A DNA stretch of 64,000 nt from Chlorops oryzae (taxonomy: Eukaryota > Arthropoda > Insecta > Diptera > Chloropidae). The notes under the pieces were generated by a model, which was not told the DNA's origin, searched no databases, and saw only the letters and a program-made list of their open reading frames with translations. This document shows positions 23,159 to 34,424 of the stretch, piece after piece; the first letter of the stretch is position 1, and each line of letters starts with the position of its first letter. The translations under genes were made by a program, and so were the position numbers. The stretch is from contig CM035807.1 in assembly GCA_020466095.1 (NCBI GenBank), positions 48,845,004-48,909,003 of the forward strand, written 5' to 3'.

Positions 23159-24358
23159 ATACCCAGCGTAAGCGGGGTATATTAGTTTTGTGCAAATCTT
23201 GTAACAGGGAGAATTAAGCTCCGGAGATATAGAAAAATATATATAGAAATGATCAGGATCAAAAACTGAATCGATTTAGACATGTCCGTCTGTCCGTCTG
23301 TCCGTCTGTCCGTCTGTCCGTCCGTCCGTCTGTCCGTCTGTCCGTCCGTCCGTGGTCGGATCTCCTCCGAAACGGCTGGACCAATCAAGTCGAAATTTGG
23401 CACACAGGTATATCGGGAACCGAGTGTGATCCTAAGTAAAAATGGGAGACATCCGCCCACTGCCACGCCCACAAATGAATTTATTGTGTTTTCAATAAAA
23501 TGCTTGTAACTTGCGAACCACTCAACACATTCCATTGATATTTGGTGTGCTGGTAAACTACGAAAAGAGACATTTTTTGGCAAAAAATGGACGCCGCCCT
23601 CCTCGAGCCACGCCCACAAATAAGCCCAAAAATAAGGTCTTATCGTAACTTCCGAAGTAAACGGCGTAGAAGCTTCAAATTCGCAGCATAGGTTGACCAA
23701 GGCAAATGAAAGGTGTAGGAACAAAAATTTATGTAGCCCGCCCACTGCCACGCCCACAAATAGAGAATTTTCATAACTTCCGAAGTAAAAGGCGTAGAAG
23801 CTTCAAATTCGCAGCATAGGTTGACCAAGGCAAATGAAAGGTGTAGGAACAAAAATTTATGTAGCCCGCCCACTGCCACGCCCACAAATAGAGAATTTTC
23901 ATAACTTCCGAAGTAAAAGGCGTAGAAGCTTCAAATTCGCAGCATAGGTTGACCAAGGCAAATGAAAGGTGTAGGAACAAAAATTTATGTAGCCCGCCCT
24001 CTGCCACGCCCACAAATGAAGATTTTTCGTAACTTCCGAAGTAAAAGGCGTAGAAGCTTCGAATTCGCAACATAGGTTCACCAAGGCGAATGAAAGGTGC
24101 AGGAAAAAATTTTTTGTGGCCCGCCCACTGCCACGCCCACAAATAAAGATTTTTCGTAACTTCCGAAGTAGAAGGCGTAGAAGCTTCAAATTCGCAACAT
24201 AGGTTCACCAAGGCGAATGAAAGGTGTAGGGAAATAATTTATGTTGCCCTCCCACTGCCACGCCCACAAATAGAGAAGCAAAACATAGTGCGCTCATAAT
24301 GTCGGGACGCTGGGTATTTCAAAGTCGGGCTTGACCGACTTTAGCTTTCTTACTTGTT
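23159..24358 (+). mobile_element. Family B Helitron-like element, copy B2 (complete)
   Basis: Starts ATACCCAGCGTAAGCGGGGTAT (a 5' hairpin). It then has a GTCC/GTCT tract (23286-23352) and five 128-bp tandem repeats (starting about 23642, 23772, 23900, 24029 and 24157), each with ACTTCCGAAGTA and GCCACGCCCACAAAT. An inverted copy of the 5' end (ACGCTGGGTAT) follows, then a 3' hairpin (AAGTCGG...CCGACTT) and the end ACTTGTT. The terminal layout equals family A, so both are judged DINE/Helentron relatives. It is inserted in LINE ORF2 at a T run. Confidence 0.85.
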
Positions 24359-24563
24359 TTCTACTTCTTTTAGCTTGTTTTGGGCCAACGGAGAACGGAG
24401 CCGCTGCCATTCGCGCCTGGATTTTCTTTTTTCTGTGACGAGATTTTCGATTTCCCTATTAGATAAGGGTTTTTTTTGTTCTATATTTAGTATGAGGAGT
24501 CGATTGTTGCGCTGCTGATTCCAAATAAGAGTTAAAAACAGTTACGGCATCGTCAATATAATC
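24359..24563 (-). pseudogene. LINE ORF2 linker segment between insertions
   Basis: About 205 bp of ORF2 between the endonuclease and RT domains, left between B2 and the hAT-type element. It is Lys/Arg-rich when read on the minus strand, with no domain of its own. Confidence 0.55.
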
Positions 24564-26019
24564 CAGGGACCCGAAATAATAATTATTGAAATTTCAGATT
24601 TTAAAAAAGTTGCCTTTATTTCAAAGAAAATTATTTAAAATCTTTGTATAACTTTTACAAATTCAAAAAATTCAATAAGTCTTTCCATAATTTTTTCTTT
24701 CCAATTTTTGGGTTTTACGTTTCTTAATAACTTTTATTTTCATCATGAGAAGTTTTTACGTCTTTGAAAATTTTTATTGTTGAATTTTTATTCGCTTCAC
24801 TTGTAATAAACTACCCTGCTGACCCAAGTGAAGCCTTCGGTCAGTCCTTCATGTTACCAGTACTAGTCCCCTCATAATTCCACTTCTAATGTATTCAACT
24901 GACCTTTTTAACATGGGCCTGTCCTAGGGGAGGGACTAGTCCGCAAAACGGCTGATTATAGGCCAGTTTGTTTGGGTCAATTGTCGTAATTTTGTCTGGT
25001 TTTAGGATAGTCAAATGAGGCAAATAAACAACAAATTTCTTATATACATTCTAAGTTGATGAAAGTGCCATTTACAGACTACCCATAAACTAACCTCTTT
25101 ATTACCGACCGCCGGCTAGCCGAATTCCATGGAGCGAACTGCCATAATTTAACCGGTAGGATTTGGACCGGTCAAAAGCCAGTCCTTCTTAGAAAACTGA
25201 CCGGCTCATTACTCCAGGGTAACAACCTTTGTAAAGGAATCTTACAACTTAATTTTGACTTAGTTCCCGGTTTCCGATTGATCTGAAACTTTGCACATAT
25301 CGCACCCTTGCTACTAAATCGGCACAATTCAATATATCGCATTTCTCGAAAATCTTTCAATCTCTCTTGAAACTAAGGAGAAATAATATTTTTTCTAAAC
25401 TTATATTACTCTCAATCGACTGCTGCATCAGTCAATATAAGCGTTAATTTTCTAGGTGTTGGGTTTCTAACAGAAAAATGCAATCGAACATAAAAAAAAT
25501 TTATTAAAAAAATTTTGAATTGTGCCGATTTATTAGCGATATGGTGCGATATGGATATAGGGTGCGATATGTTTGGTTTGGATGACAATGCATGAAATCC
25601 CAACTAGCAAAATAGGTCAAAAATTGGTTATCTCTTACCCATTTTAGGTCAGAATATTTCGTTGACCTAACCTAAATAGGGCATAATTACGTCTGTACGA
25701 CGTCGATTCGTCCTTCCGTGTATTACCGTCGATTGGCTGACGACGTAAACTATTTTTCTTCAAACATAAAACTTCTAAGGCAATTAGAAAAAAAAATTCC
25801 CCTTATAAAAATTTGAAAAGACGTAAAAAATATTTCTCAAAAATAAAACTTATTTTTCAATTAATACAATTTTTTCTCATTCATAATAGTTATATGGAAA
25901 TCTAAATATTATATATAAAAATTTTTATAATAATTATGAAATATTTTAATTATTTTAGTCACAAAATAATAATTATTTTAAGACTTTTTTTGAAAATACT
26001 TATAAAAGTCAGGTCCCTG
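24564..26019. mobile_element. hAT-type non-autonomous element, TSD ATATAATC
   Basis: The ends are CAGGGACC and GGTCCCTG, flanked by exact 8-bp copies of ATATAATC (24556-24563 and 26020-26027), as expected for the hAT superfamily. No transposase frame is visible. The interior is AT-rich. It probably contains a second, smaller inverted-repeat insert between about 24819 and 25221, whose ends read TACCCTG and CAGGGTA. Confidence 0.8.
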
Positions 26020-26027
26020 ATATAATC

Positions 26028-26646
26028 AATGCATTCAATTTTATAGTTAGTATATACCTTTAGTTATTCCGAAATCTAAGAGGTCTGGAATTTTTGGAGA
26101 TCTGTTAGCCAATAAGTTGGCTGTCTGGGAGATTCAAAGTCAAGAGGATTGTTTTTATTGACAATTGCTTTGTATAATTGCTGCCCCTTAAGTATGCACG
26201 TTCTGGAACCCCAAAAATTGAGCTTTGAATTATAGTCTCCTGCTGCTAGGAACTTATCACCTAATGAATCACCTAGAGAAGTCTAAGAACATTTTTTCGG
26301 TTATGCTAAAACGAGGTGGGCAATAAATCGCCGATAAAACCAGACTTTTACCTCTCACTATTACGCAAAGCGTTGTTGCCTGAAGGAAATCATAACTGTA
26401 CGAATCTAGAAGAAAATGGTGTATTCTTCTACGAATAAGTATACCCGTGCCTCCATGCGCCTTGCCATCTGGGTGGTTGGTTTGATAAAATATACACCCG
26501 GAGATTGAGAAGAAATTTTTGTTTGTTAAATGTGCTTCAGAGAAAAGCATAAAGTCAAATTCTTTCTGATTTAGGAAATTCTGATTTTCTAGCTTATGCT
26601 TGGGTAACCCGTAAGAATTCCAGGCACAAATTATTAGGAAATTCAT
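26028..26646 (-). pseudogene. LINE ORF2: N-terminal endonuclease domain
   Basis: The APE-type endonuclease that nicks target DNA. It starts MNFLIICAWNSYGLPKHK with the Asn of the first active-site block, then FDFMLFSEAHLT with the catalytic Glu, GGTGILIRR, and LSAIYCPP. A stop falls near 26280. The rest runs into the hAT-type element. Confidence 0.8.
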
Positions 26647-26918
26647 ATTTTTGCCAAAAGTGCTGTCATTAATTGTGTTTGCATTTGCACAATTCAGTCG
26701 AGTGAGTTTTGCATTGTTTGCATAAATTAGGACAAACTTTGAGTTAGAGTATATATCATCATCTCAGGGCTACTATTATTGTTAGTAGGAGCACTAATAG
26801 GGTTCGCGGATTATAGTGCATTTGCATAAGAAAATCCTTGAGTTACAGTGTTCAAATTAAGGTTGTGAGAGGATAATGGTACCGAAACAGTAATATTTTT
26901 TGTAAGATTACGAGCTGA

Positions 26919-28066
26919 TTATTTTTTAGTATTGATTCGTTTTTTCAGATCTTGATAAGCTAGACAACCTCTGAAATTTGCAGAATGATTTCCTTCGCAG
27001 TTACTAAATTTAAGTAAATTGCGTTCATTTTTTGATTTTTTATCACAGACTGAGCTGTGGTGAAGCTCGCCACATATAACACACACGGTGCGCAATGTAC
27101 AATACGATTTTGTGTCCAAATTCTTGGCAGTTGGCACATTGTATGGGACCATTTCTTTTGTGTGGCTCTTCTACCGTTATTTTACGATGCAACAGGAATT
27201 GCAAATTGTACATCGGATGGATTTCGTTTTTTTGAAGCTTTAAGTTGTCCGGCAACAGATCAACTTTAAACATAGGCTGAGGAATTTTAGCTTTGTTAAG
27301 TATATTTATAAACGATCTTGCGTGAAATCCATTCTCTTCTAACGCACTCTTTATTTCGTTTGTGTCAACATCTGCTTCAATACCTTTGATCACCACTGTA
27401 ATGCCTTTGCTGCTCTTCAGCTGGTATGTGTAAACATTTTTATTCGTTCCTTCAAACTCTTTTACAACTTTTCGGTAACTATCTTCCGTGTTTGTTTGAA
27501 TTTTTGTTTCATGGATATTACCCCTAGTTAAGGGAACTACGTAAAAGTTGCTATTGCCTAATTAATTAGCTAATTTGGCAACGTGTGAATTCGAGCTCCG
27601 CTCGCGCCAATAGATTGGGGGCGGTGTAAATACTTTTCTTGGTTGATTTTTTGCTGAATTTTCATCAGAAATTGCAGCGATTACCAATTAGTCTTTCTTG
27701 AGAAGCAGGAGCTTCCATTTTATGAAGTTCGACCCTGTTGTCATTTTTTCCGGAAGGGCTTCTTTTCCTCCTCGTAATATTAATATAACGGTGCATACCG
27801 ATTAACACCGCCTTCTGCTTGTTTTGCTCTTTATTCATTTCAGCAACTATCGGATTTTGTTTGGACAAATGAAGTTCAATTACATCTCTAGGAAGAGCGT
27901 CCAAGGGGGAATTTGGTAAAATACTCTTAGAAGTGTTGTTAGGGCTATTTTTCTTAACGCTAAGAGGAATTATTCCACTGGTAGAGTTCGATCTCTTTCT
28001 TTCGAACTGGATTTTTGTATTTTTGAATTGGCTTATACCTGGCTGTTCACTTGTAGACTGGTGCAT
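26919..28066 (-). pseudogene. LINE ORF1: Gag-like protein with zinc knuckles
   Basis: The RNA-binding protein of the LINE. It starts MHQSTSEQPGISQF (28066). The central part (27043-27396) begins MVIKGIEADVDTNEIKSAL, an RRM-like fold typical of Jockey ORF1. Zinc-knuckle pieces follow: CANCQEFGHK, CVICGELHHSSVC and a decayed FSNCEGNHSANFRGC. Frames change at about 27540-27665 and again at about 27100. The product would be about 360-380 residues if unbroken. Confidence 0.78.
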
Positions 28067-28394
28067 TCTCTCGAAATAAAAAAAAAACAGCTTTCGAACT
28101 CACATGTACACGCTGTCGATGTGAAAGCTATAAAACAGCTTTTGAACTTCGCTTACGGACGATTAATGGGCCTGACAATCTCTGCTTTAAAGCATAACAT
28201 TAAATCCTTAAGCTAACCAAATTAATTGAGCTTTTCCCTAGCTAACGCGGAGATCCACACTTTCAAGTCGTGGCTCGTGAGTAGGTGCGTGAAGGTTGAG
28301 ATCTACTGAATACTTCGGTTCAAGGTTCTGATCGTAGTCCGTTCCTGACTAATTTAATTCGAATACCCGCTGCACCATTAATGTTGTGTTTCCT
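28067..28394 (-). other. Probable LINE 5' leader
   Basis: A non-coding stretch between LINE ORF1 and the unrelated pseudogene upstream. The exact 5' end is not visible. Confidence 0.4.
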
Positions 28395-29190
28395 TCAATA
28401 CGTTTCATAAAGATCACTATACGTTTGTTCATCTTTACGGACTCTATTTATGATAGACATGTTTCTATTTAATGTTATTTTAGACTTGAGTAGCCCGTTT
28501 GCGTTCAGGTTTATTCGCGTCTGAGAGGGAGGAACTGGTACAGCGTTTTCTGTACGAATCCTAAGCCCTCGTCTTAACAACTGAACCTGGTTTCCGTCAA
28601 TTTTATCGGTAAACCTATTGCAATTTTCAATTTTTGTTATTTTCCCAAAAAATGTTGTCTTTTTGGCGTCCGTTGCGTTGGCGTGGCGTTGGAAGATATC
28701 TTCCAACAAATATGTTTATGCTCTTGAATGAACCAAACGCGATATGTTTTAATCGAAAGTCTTGTTGCGGGGAAATCGATCCATAAATTCTCCTTAATTG
28801 CATTCTTCTCTGCATAAATATTTCTCTTAAAATTCTTCTGCAATATAATTTCTTTACGTTTTTCTTTGAGTTGATTATATAATTTCATGTTCGATGTCTT
28901 GTTAACAAATTCCTTTTTCTTCCTGATTTTTCCCTTGCGCAAAATTTTTCCCTTGGCAAGGTTTTCTACATCAATTGTGTCCACTCCTATTGCCTTCGAT
29001 CGTCACGGTCTCTGCCGTACAAATACTTTCGCTAACGTTGGCTATCGGAAGTAAGAGTGATGCTACATGTCTCGTTTTTCATTATTTTTGCTATATGTGA
29101 AGTTATTTTTCTATTCAATTTTTCCAACAGGGTCATCTTTTTGGTTCTTGCTATTTTCCTTAATTTTTTTTATGCTTATTAATATCATAT
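28395..29190 (-). pseudogene. Unrecognised intronless pseudogene, Lys/Arg-rich
   Basis: Two overlapping frames (28637-28984 and 28395-28709) make one interrupted product. It runs from a Lys-rich stretch (DVENLAKGKILRKGKIRKKK) through ENLWIDFPATRLSIKTYRVW to an Arg/Asn-rich end (KSKITLNRNMSIINRVRKD, stop at 28395). Upstream frames with MTLLEKLNRKITSHIAKIM and ANVSESICTAETVTIEGN (about 29000-29130) may be its N-terminus. There is a frameshift near 28700. It could be a processed copy of a host gene or an unknown TE protein; nothing decides between them. Confidence 0.45.
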
Positions 29191-29377
29191 TATATATTTA
29201 ATCATATGTAACAAGGCGAGCTTTGAGCAGTGGTGTTTTCGTGCAATTCCAGCATCATAAAATATGACCAATTTTGAATGTGTCCTATCTTATGCTTTAA
29301 GAGTAACATAGCTCAATAAGATAGACAATCGAAAATGTTTCCTTACTGAGAAATAATAAGTCCCGCATCATAATCGC

Positions 29378-29619
29378 CAGGGCTCGGATTTTGTTTACTC
29401 TTATAAATTTAAAGCATACTTTTTGGAGTTATAATTTTTTGAACTCACATAGAGTTAAGATTCAAATCGATATTTCACTTCAACATGAATTTTATTGAAG
29501 CTAGAAAAGCGATTTGAAGTCAACTCCGCTTAAATTATTCATAAAATGTTGGTAAGAAAAATTTTTTCCTCCATAAAGTATGCTTAAAATTAATAAAAGT
29601 CAACAAAATCCGAGCCCTG
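29378..29619. mobile_element. hAT-type MITE, 242 bp, TSD ATAATCGC
   Basis: The termini are CAGGGCTCGGATTTTGTT and AACAAAATCCGAGCCCTG. Exact 8-bp duplications ATAATCGC lie at 29370-29377 and 29620-29627. Inverted similarity extends inward (AAGCATACTTT / AAAGTATGCTT). Non-coding. Confidence 0.88.
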
Positions 29620-29627
29620 ATAATCGC

Positions 29628-30291
29628 CTTTCTCAGATTGACATTGGCCCCATTGACGACAAGAGAAAGTTTTTTCTCAACTTTTCTATGGTAAGTCGAT
29701 AATCTTGTTGAGATAGAGTTTCCCGGCTGAGATGAAAAAGATTCCCCTTTTGAAAATAAGTCGGATTGATAATGGATGTTTTTTCTGTCGGATGTAAGAT
29801 GCAGAAAACTTTTTTCTCTCAAAAAACAGTTTTTGTTAGAGAAATTTTTTTATGTGCCGATAGGGTTTTGAGACCTAAGGAAGAAAGATGCAGCATTGAA
29901 AATTAATAAGGTCGTCGTCTTTGCATTGCATGCAGCTAGGAACAGTAGTTCTTAAGTTATGGCTATTTGAAAAATGAAAAATACTTATTTCCTACATTTG
30001 AGGCCATTGCGCGACCTCTAAACTTTGCTTTATCTTTATCCAAATTTGCACAGGTAAGTTTTTGATAAATAACAAATTTTCGAGCCCCTGGGAGACAGAA
30101 TTGGGCAATTTGGACCCTGATGTTTATACATGGTGCTGGAAGATAGATATTAGTCAAAAACTGAAATGGAGTTGTTACAAAATTGTTAAATAAAAGTTTT
30201 GTAATGACAATAAGTTCGACACAATCTTTTTTTGTTAGCGATAATTTCATTTTTCAAAGGAAGAAAACGATTGCATCAAAATGTGTTTATC
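29628..30291. other. Non-coding stretch
   Basis: AT-rich with a few short hairpins (for example around 29815-29850). Open frames here have no recognisable content. Nothing further is seen. Confidence 0.4.
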
Positions 30292-30520
30292 AGGTGTGTG
30301 ATTGGATTCCTGGGAATTCATTTCCCCGGGAAATTGAAATAAATACTCGGGAATTTAAATATTTTCGAAATTTTTTAATTCAAAAATTTTATCGTAAAGC
30401 CGCTCTTTTGTTTTTGACAATGTCATTTCCTTGAAAATTGCCATACATTCTTCAAAATATTGGAGGAACGAAATTCCCTTTCCCCAAAATATGGGGAAAG
30501 GGAATCCAATCACATGCCCG
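30292..30520. mobile_element. MITE-like inverted-repeat element
   Basis: The ends are CAGGTGTGTGATTGGATTCC and, complemented from the right, CGGGCATGTGATTGGATTCC. The right side contains a near-perfect small palindrome, CTTTCCCCAAAATATGGGGAAAG. TAT flanks both sides as a possible short target duplication. Non-coding; superfamily undecided. Confidence 0.6.
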
Positions 30521-30929
30521 TATTTGAGTTTTTTTATCATGTTGCTTTTCGCTTTTTTTCGTTTTCGCTTTTTGCTTCCTCTGACATATGTCTTGCGCGT
30601 TTGTTGTCTGTGGGCTGTTAATTATGGTTCAGTATGTAAAGTAATTTATACAAGTATGTAGAAGCACATTTTCATTAATATTATTAAACCCAGCAAACAT
30701 TTAGCCTATGCTTTAGCGAACGTTCGCCAAGAATATGTTTACGCCACCTTTTCTAGAAGAACAAAAGGCGATGTTTTCTCAACTCTACCAACAAAGAATA
30801 AGTAAAAAAAAATATATTGCTTTGACGAACGTTCCGCCAGCAATCCGCAATACATTGCGTATTCATCTTCCAGACGAGCATTGCCGAAGTTACTTTTGGA
30901 ACAGGTTTATACAATGTTTTTCTAATATA

Positions 30930-32551
30930 CAGGGTGTCCCACATACTTTTGCATTTTTTTAAATAGCAGATATTACGATTAAAATGCAAAATTTTTGCGT
31001 TTACAGAATTTTTTTATTTGTCACCGTTACAGAGATATTGCAATTCGAAGTGAATGCATTTCACTATGTATTTTCGAACATTTTGTTTTCGAATTTTTAC
31101 AGTTATCGTAGTACACCTTGCATTTAACTTTGAAACAACTTGATTTATGAAAGTTTTTTCAAAAATTAAAAATGGAATTTGTTTTTATTTAAATAATTTT
31201 GAAAATATGAAAACAAAGTTCAAAGGAATTTTGCTTTTACAAATGCTCGAAATGCGAACCTTCTGCTCTTATGCATTCTTGCAATCGGCGCCTCATTTCT
31301 GTTGTTGTGGTTATAATGTTCATCTCTGTTTTTATTGTCTCAAAACCATTATGAATACTTTTTTTTAAATGTGCATAATTCCGAATTTCCTCCGTGTATA
31401 CTAATTCTTTGGCCCTTCCCCAAACATAATAATCTAGAGGATTTAGGTCTGGTGACCTTGCTGGCCATTTGATGGGACCATTTCTTCCTATCCAACGTAA
31501 ATTAAACCTTTCATTTAGGAAATTCGAGACGACGCAACTTGAGTGAACCGGACATCCATCGTGGTGAAAAACCATTTCAGAAATTAAATTTAATGGTACG
31601 TCGTCCATTAATCCGTCGAGGTCGTTTCGAAGCAACGCAAGGTATTCAGTTGCATTTAACCTTTGCGGCAAGTAATACGGCCCTATTAAGTTGTTTCCTG
31701 CAGTAGCAATAATTTTTCAACAATGAAAAGTCATTTTTATAAACATTTCTAAGCTTACCAATTACGCCCTCCCATACATTGACACTAAATTTGTGTTGAT
31801 GTTTTTTTTGAATTTTTACACGCGGATTCTCACGTGCATACCAATGAAGATTGTGAATGTTTGTTATTCCATCACGATTGAAGGTTGATTCGTCGGTCCA
31901 CAAAATACATTTTAAAAAATTGGCCCTTAGCTCATCTTTTTCCAGCATTACTCTGCAAAATTCGATTCGACGCTCGTAGTCCCCATCTTGCAGTGCTTGC
32001 ACAGGTGTGTAGTGCTTTGAGAATGCGGTGAACTTGCGATTTTGAGATTAGGGTCCGCTGGGCAATCTCTCTTACGCTTGTAGTACGGTTTTCCCTTACA
32101 GCTTCCAGGACTTCATGCTCGTTGTATTCATTTAAACCTCTTGGTCGGGATCCAATCGGGTAGTCTAGGCGTCCAGTTTCCCTTAGACGACTGAAGGTTG
32201 CTGAAAAGACCCTTTCGTGGGGAATACGCCTACCTGGTAACGCCGCCATATACAGGCGTTTTGCTGCAGCTGCATTGCCATGGGCCGCGCCGTAAAAGTA
32301 CACCATGTCAGCGTACTCACTTGTGGAGAATTTCATTTTCAAAATTTTTGGATTTAATTTCGGGGTGTACTACGATAACTGTAAAATTTCGAAAACAAAA
32401 TGTTCGAAAATACATAGTGAAATGCATTCACTTCGAATTGCAATATCTCTGTAACGGTGACACATAAAAAAATTCTGTAAACGCAAAAATTTTGCATTTT
32501 AATCGTAATATCTGCTATTTAAAAAAATGCAAAAGTATGTGGGACACCCTG
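30930..32551 (-). mobile_element. Tc1/mariner transposon, DD41D type, with about 190-bp TIRs
   Basis: The ends are CAGGGTGTCCCACATACTTT and its complement, bounded by TA (30928-29 and 32552-53). The inverted arms 30930-31117 and 32365-32551 are almost perfect over about 188 bp. The transposase gene lies on the minus strand between them. Confidence 0.85.
31237..32342 (-). pseudogene. DD41D transposase, frameshifted
   Basis: Cuts and joins the element ends. It starts MKMKFSTSEYADMVYFYG, and the helix-turn-helix region includes TTSVREIAQRTLISKSQVHRIL. The frame shifts near 31990 and again near 31660. Catalytic blocks are visible: CILWTDESTF (first Asp), MVFHHDGCPVHSS (second Asp) and SPDLNPLDYYVWG (third Asp). 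I count 41 residues between the second and third catalytic Asp, so the signature is DD41D, as in the rosa-type group known from fruit flies. All three Asp are kept despite the frameshifts. Confidence 0.82.
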
Positions 32552-33399
32552 TATACCTTGTGTTATTGTAGCTTTTGCTTTATTCAATCAAGTAGTCCTT
32601 GATTTTGTTATTAGATCAAAAATAAACTTTTATAGTTAGTTCTGTAAGGATTTGGATCGACGAGTGTATACATTCTAAAGGATACAAAGGATAAAGGTGT
32701 ATTTTTTCCTCCAAATAGCACAATTTTTGTTAACCTTTTTAAATATAATTTGAAGTTAATATAATTTTTTAAAATACAGGTGCCTGCTTCCAAAAATTTT
32801 CCACTTCGGATGAAAAAAAATTTTCTTCAATTCTGCAGCAACATTTAATACATTCCAAGAGCCGCATGAAAAAGCGAGATCTTAAACAAAAAACAATAGA
32901 ATAAGTTTTTCATTATGAACTGGATTACTCTAATTTCTTATGCGTAAAATTATAATAAAATTTAAATAACAAAAAAAAATATATATATAATTGGCCTAGA
33001 AGATGTTTCAGCAATATATAAGGAACACATTTGCTGAAACATCGTCTATGGGACTTTTCCGCGATGTTTTTAATGTATCGCCAATTGCTCTTCCAAAACA
33101 GTGTCGGGCGACCGGACAACTGCCTAACAAGCTTCACTATTCCGCGATAACAAAGCAACGGTTGCGTGCGAGCTAAACATCGCCGTGGCCAGTTGCGGAA
33201 CACTGTTCCGCGATAGAAAATGTTTGCTGGGAAGCGTTTTTGTTTCGTTGGGTAGAAAGATCCTTTGTATTAACGAAGAATTTCTTCATGTTTTTCTCAA
33301 ATAAATGTAAAGGCTCTGTTGGATACCACATTTGGAAAAATTCTATTGAAAAATTTGCAATTTGGGAATACATGCAAGTAGGAACCTTTAATATCCCGG

Positions 33400-33492
33400 C
33401 AGGAAGCCTGTCGGCACATGACCCAGAGATTTGAACCGGCGATCTTCAGAGCTCAAGGCAAGCACTAAACGCATTGAGCCACCAAAGGCACA
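33400..33492 (-). repeat. tRNA-like sequence, possible SINE head
   Basis: On the minus strand, TGGCTCAATGCG (about 33471-33482) resembles an A box. GGTTCAAATCTC (about 33426-33437) is a good B box, about 45 bp downstream. It does not fold obviously into a full tRNA with a matching acceptor stem, and no tail or target duplication is seen. It could be a tRNA pseudogene or the head of a short SINE. Confidence 0.5.
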
Positions 33493-33499
33493 TGAATGG

Positions 33500-34424
33500 C
33501 TCTTGCTATTGACGTACTAAAATAAATGCCTGGTTCCGTCGTCAATAGCATGTCTATTGTTTGTCTCCACGGACGCGGACAGTATAAAAAGAGTATAGAT
33601 TCACTACTGTCATATCCTGCAGGGATATTAACGTATTATTTTGCAGAGCCACTGTTGTTGCCATTTTTTTTATTTCCTACTTTTCGTTTGTGCCTTTTCA
33701 CGTGAAGCGCTCGGCTATTTCATAGAAAATAGCTCGCCAGGAGTTAAAAACATAAGACCGACAATCTTTTGCGCAAGTTCGTGTAAAACTTTTCACCTTA
33801 AAGAAAATCTAAATAAGTAATTTGTTTTATGCACTAAGGCTGCGGGCAGATCGGATCAAACGAAACGAAACAAAACGAAAGAGTACATTCTGCTTTATGA
33901 AAATGAACCGTTTGCTTATTGTTTCGTTCTGACTAAGCTGGTGTGTTCGCTCTCATAAGGCACAATCTACTGTTGCTTCTGAAAATAGTTTCTTACGGTT
34001 TCGTTTCGTTTGATGGGTTGTACGCGGAGCTTAAACCAAATCAAGACTCAGAACAAATCAACATAACAAATTGTCAAATTCAATTTCGTCAAGCAATTTT
34101 TTGTCAAATTCCGCAAAGTCTTTTTTGTCATCAAAAGGTGAATTGCGAAAACTTGATGTTTCGCATTCGAAATTCCGTGTACTTTTTAGCTCAGTTCGCA
34201 GCGAAACTCTTCCTTCCGTAAGCCGAACGATCAATTTCCTTATGTTTTGCGTTTCAGCTTTAATTTCATAGAAAAATTAGATATTTTCGATACAAGTGTC
34301 GAAATTAAGCTTTTTTTTTGCACGAGTGGTAAATGTTGTAAAACGAGGCGCAGCCGAGTTTTACAATACCACGAGAATTTTAATTTTTATTTGACAGATT
34401 CATAATTTGAAATTCTTTATTATA
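33500..34424. other. Non-coding stretch with inverted repeats
   Basis: CAAACGAAACGAAAC (about 33858) and GTTTCGTTTCGTTTG (about 34000) form an inverted pair about 140 bp apart, a possible small MITE. A second hairpin (GTAAAACGAG...CCGAGTTTTAC) lies at about 34336-34363. No gene seen. Confidence 0.45.

Larger units (their letters stand above)
21764..28394 (-). mobile_element. Jockey-clade non-LTR retrotransposon (LINE), nested and degenerate
   Basis: Minus-strand order: 5' leader (28067-28394), ORF1 with zinc knuckles (26919-28066), and ORF2 with an APE endonuclease (from 26646) and reverse transcriptase (22052-23040). Two later insertions split ORF2: family-B element B2 (23159-24358) and a hAT-type element (24564-26019). 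A mariner end truncates its 3' side. No poly(A) or target duplication can be seen. Confidence 0.82.
30691..33233. mobile_element. CCCAGCAAACATTT-ended element, interrupted
   Basis: The left end is CCCAGCAAACATTT (about 30691) and the right end is AAATGTTTGCTGGG (to about 33233). The DD41D transposon at 30930-32551 is inserted in it, so the original was about 0.9 kb. The right part has repeated GATGTTT, CCGCGAT and GTTCCGCGATAG blocks. No target duplication is visible and no transposase belongs to it. Confidence 0.5.

Noticed and set aside
30735..30962. A 75-residue frame beginning MFTPPFLEEQKAMF
   Set aside because: It crosses the insertion boundary of the DD41D element and has no recognisable domain; probably chance.
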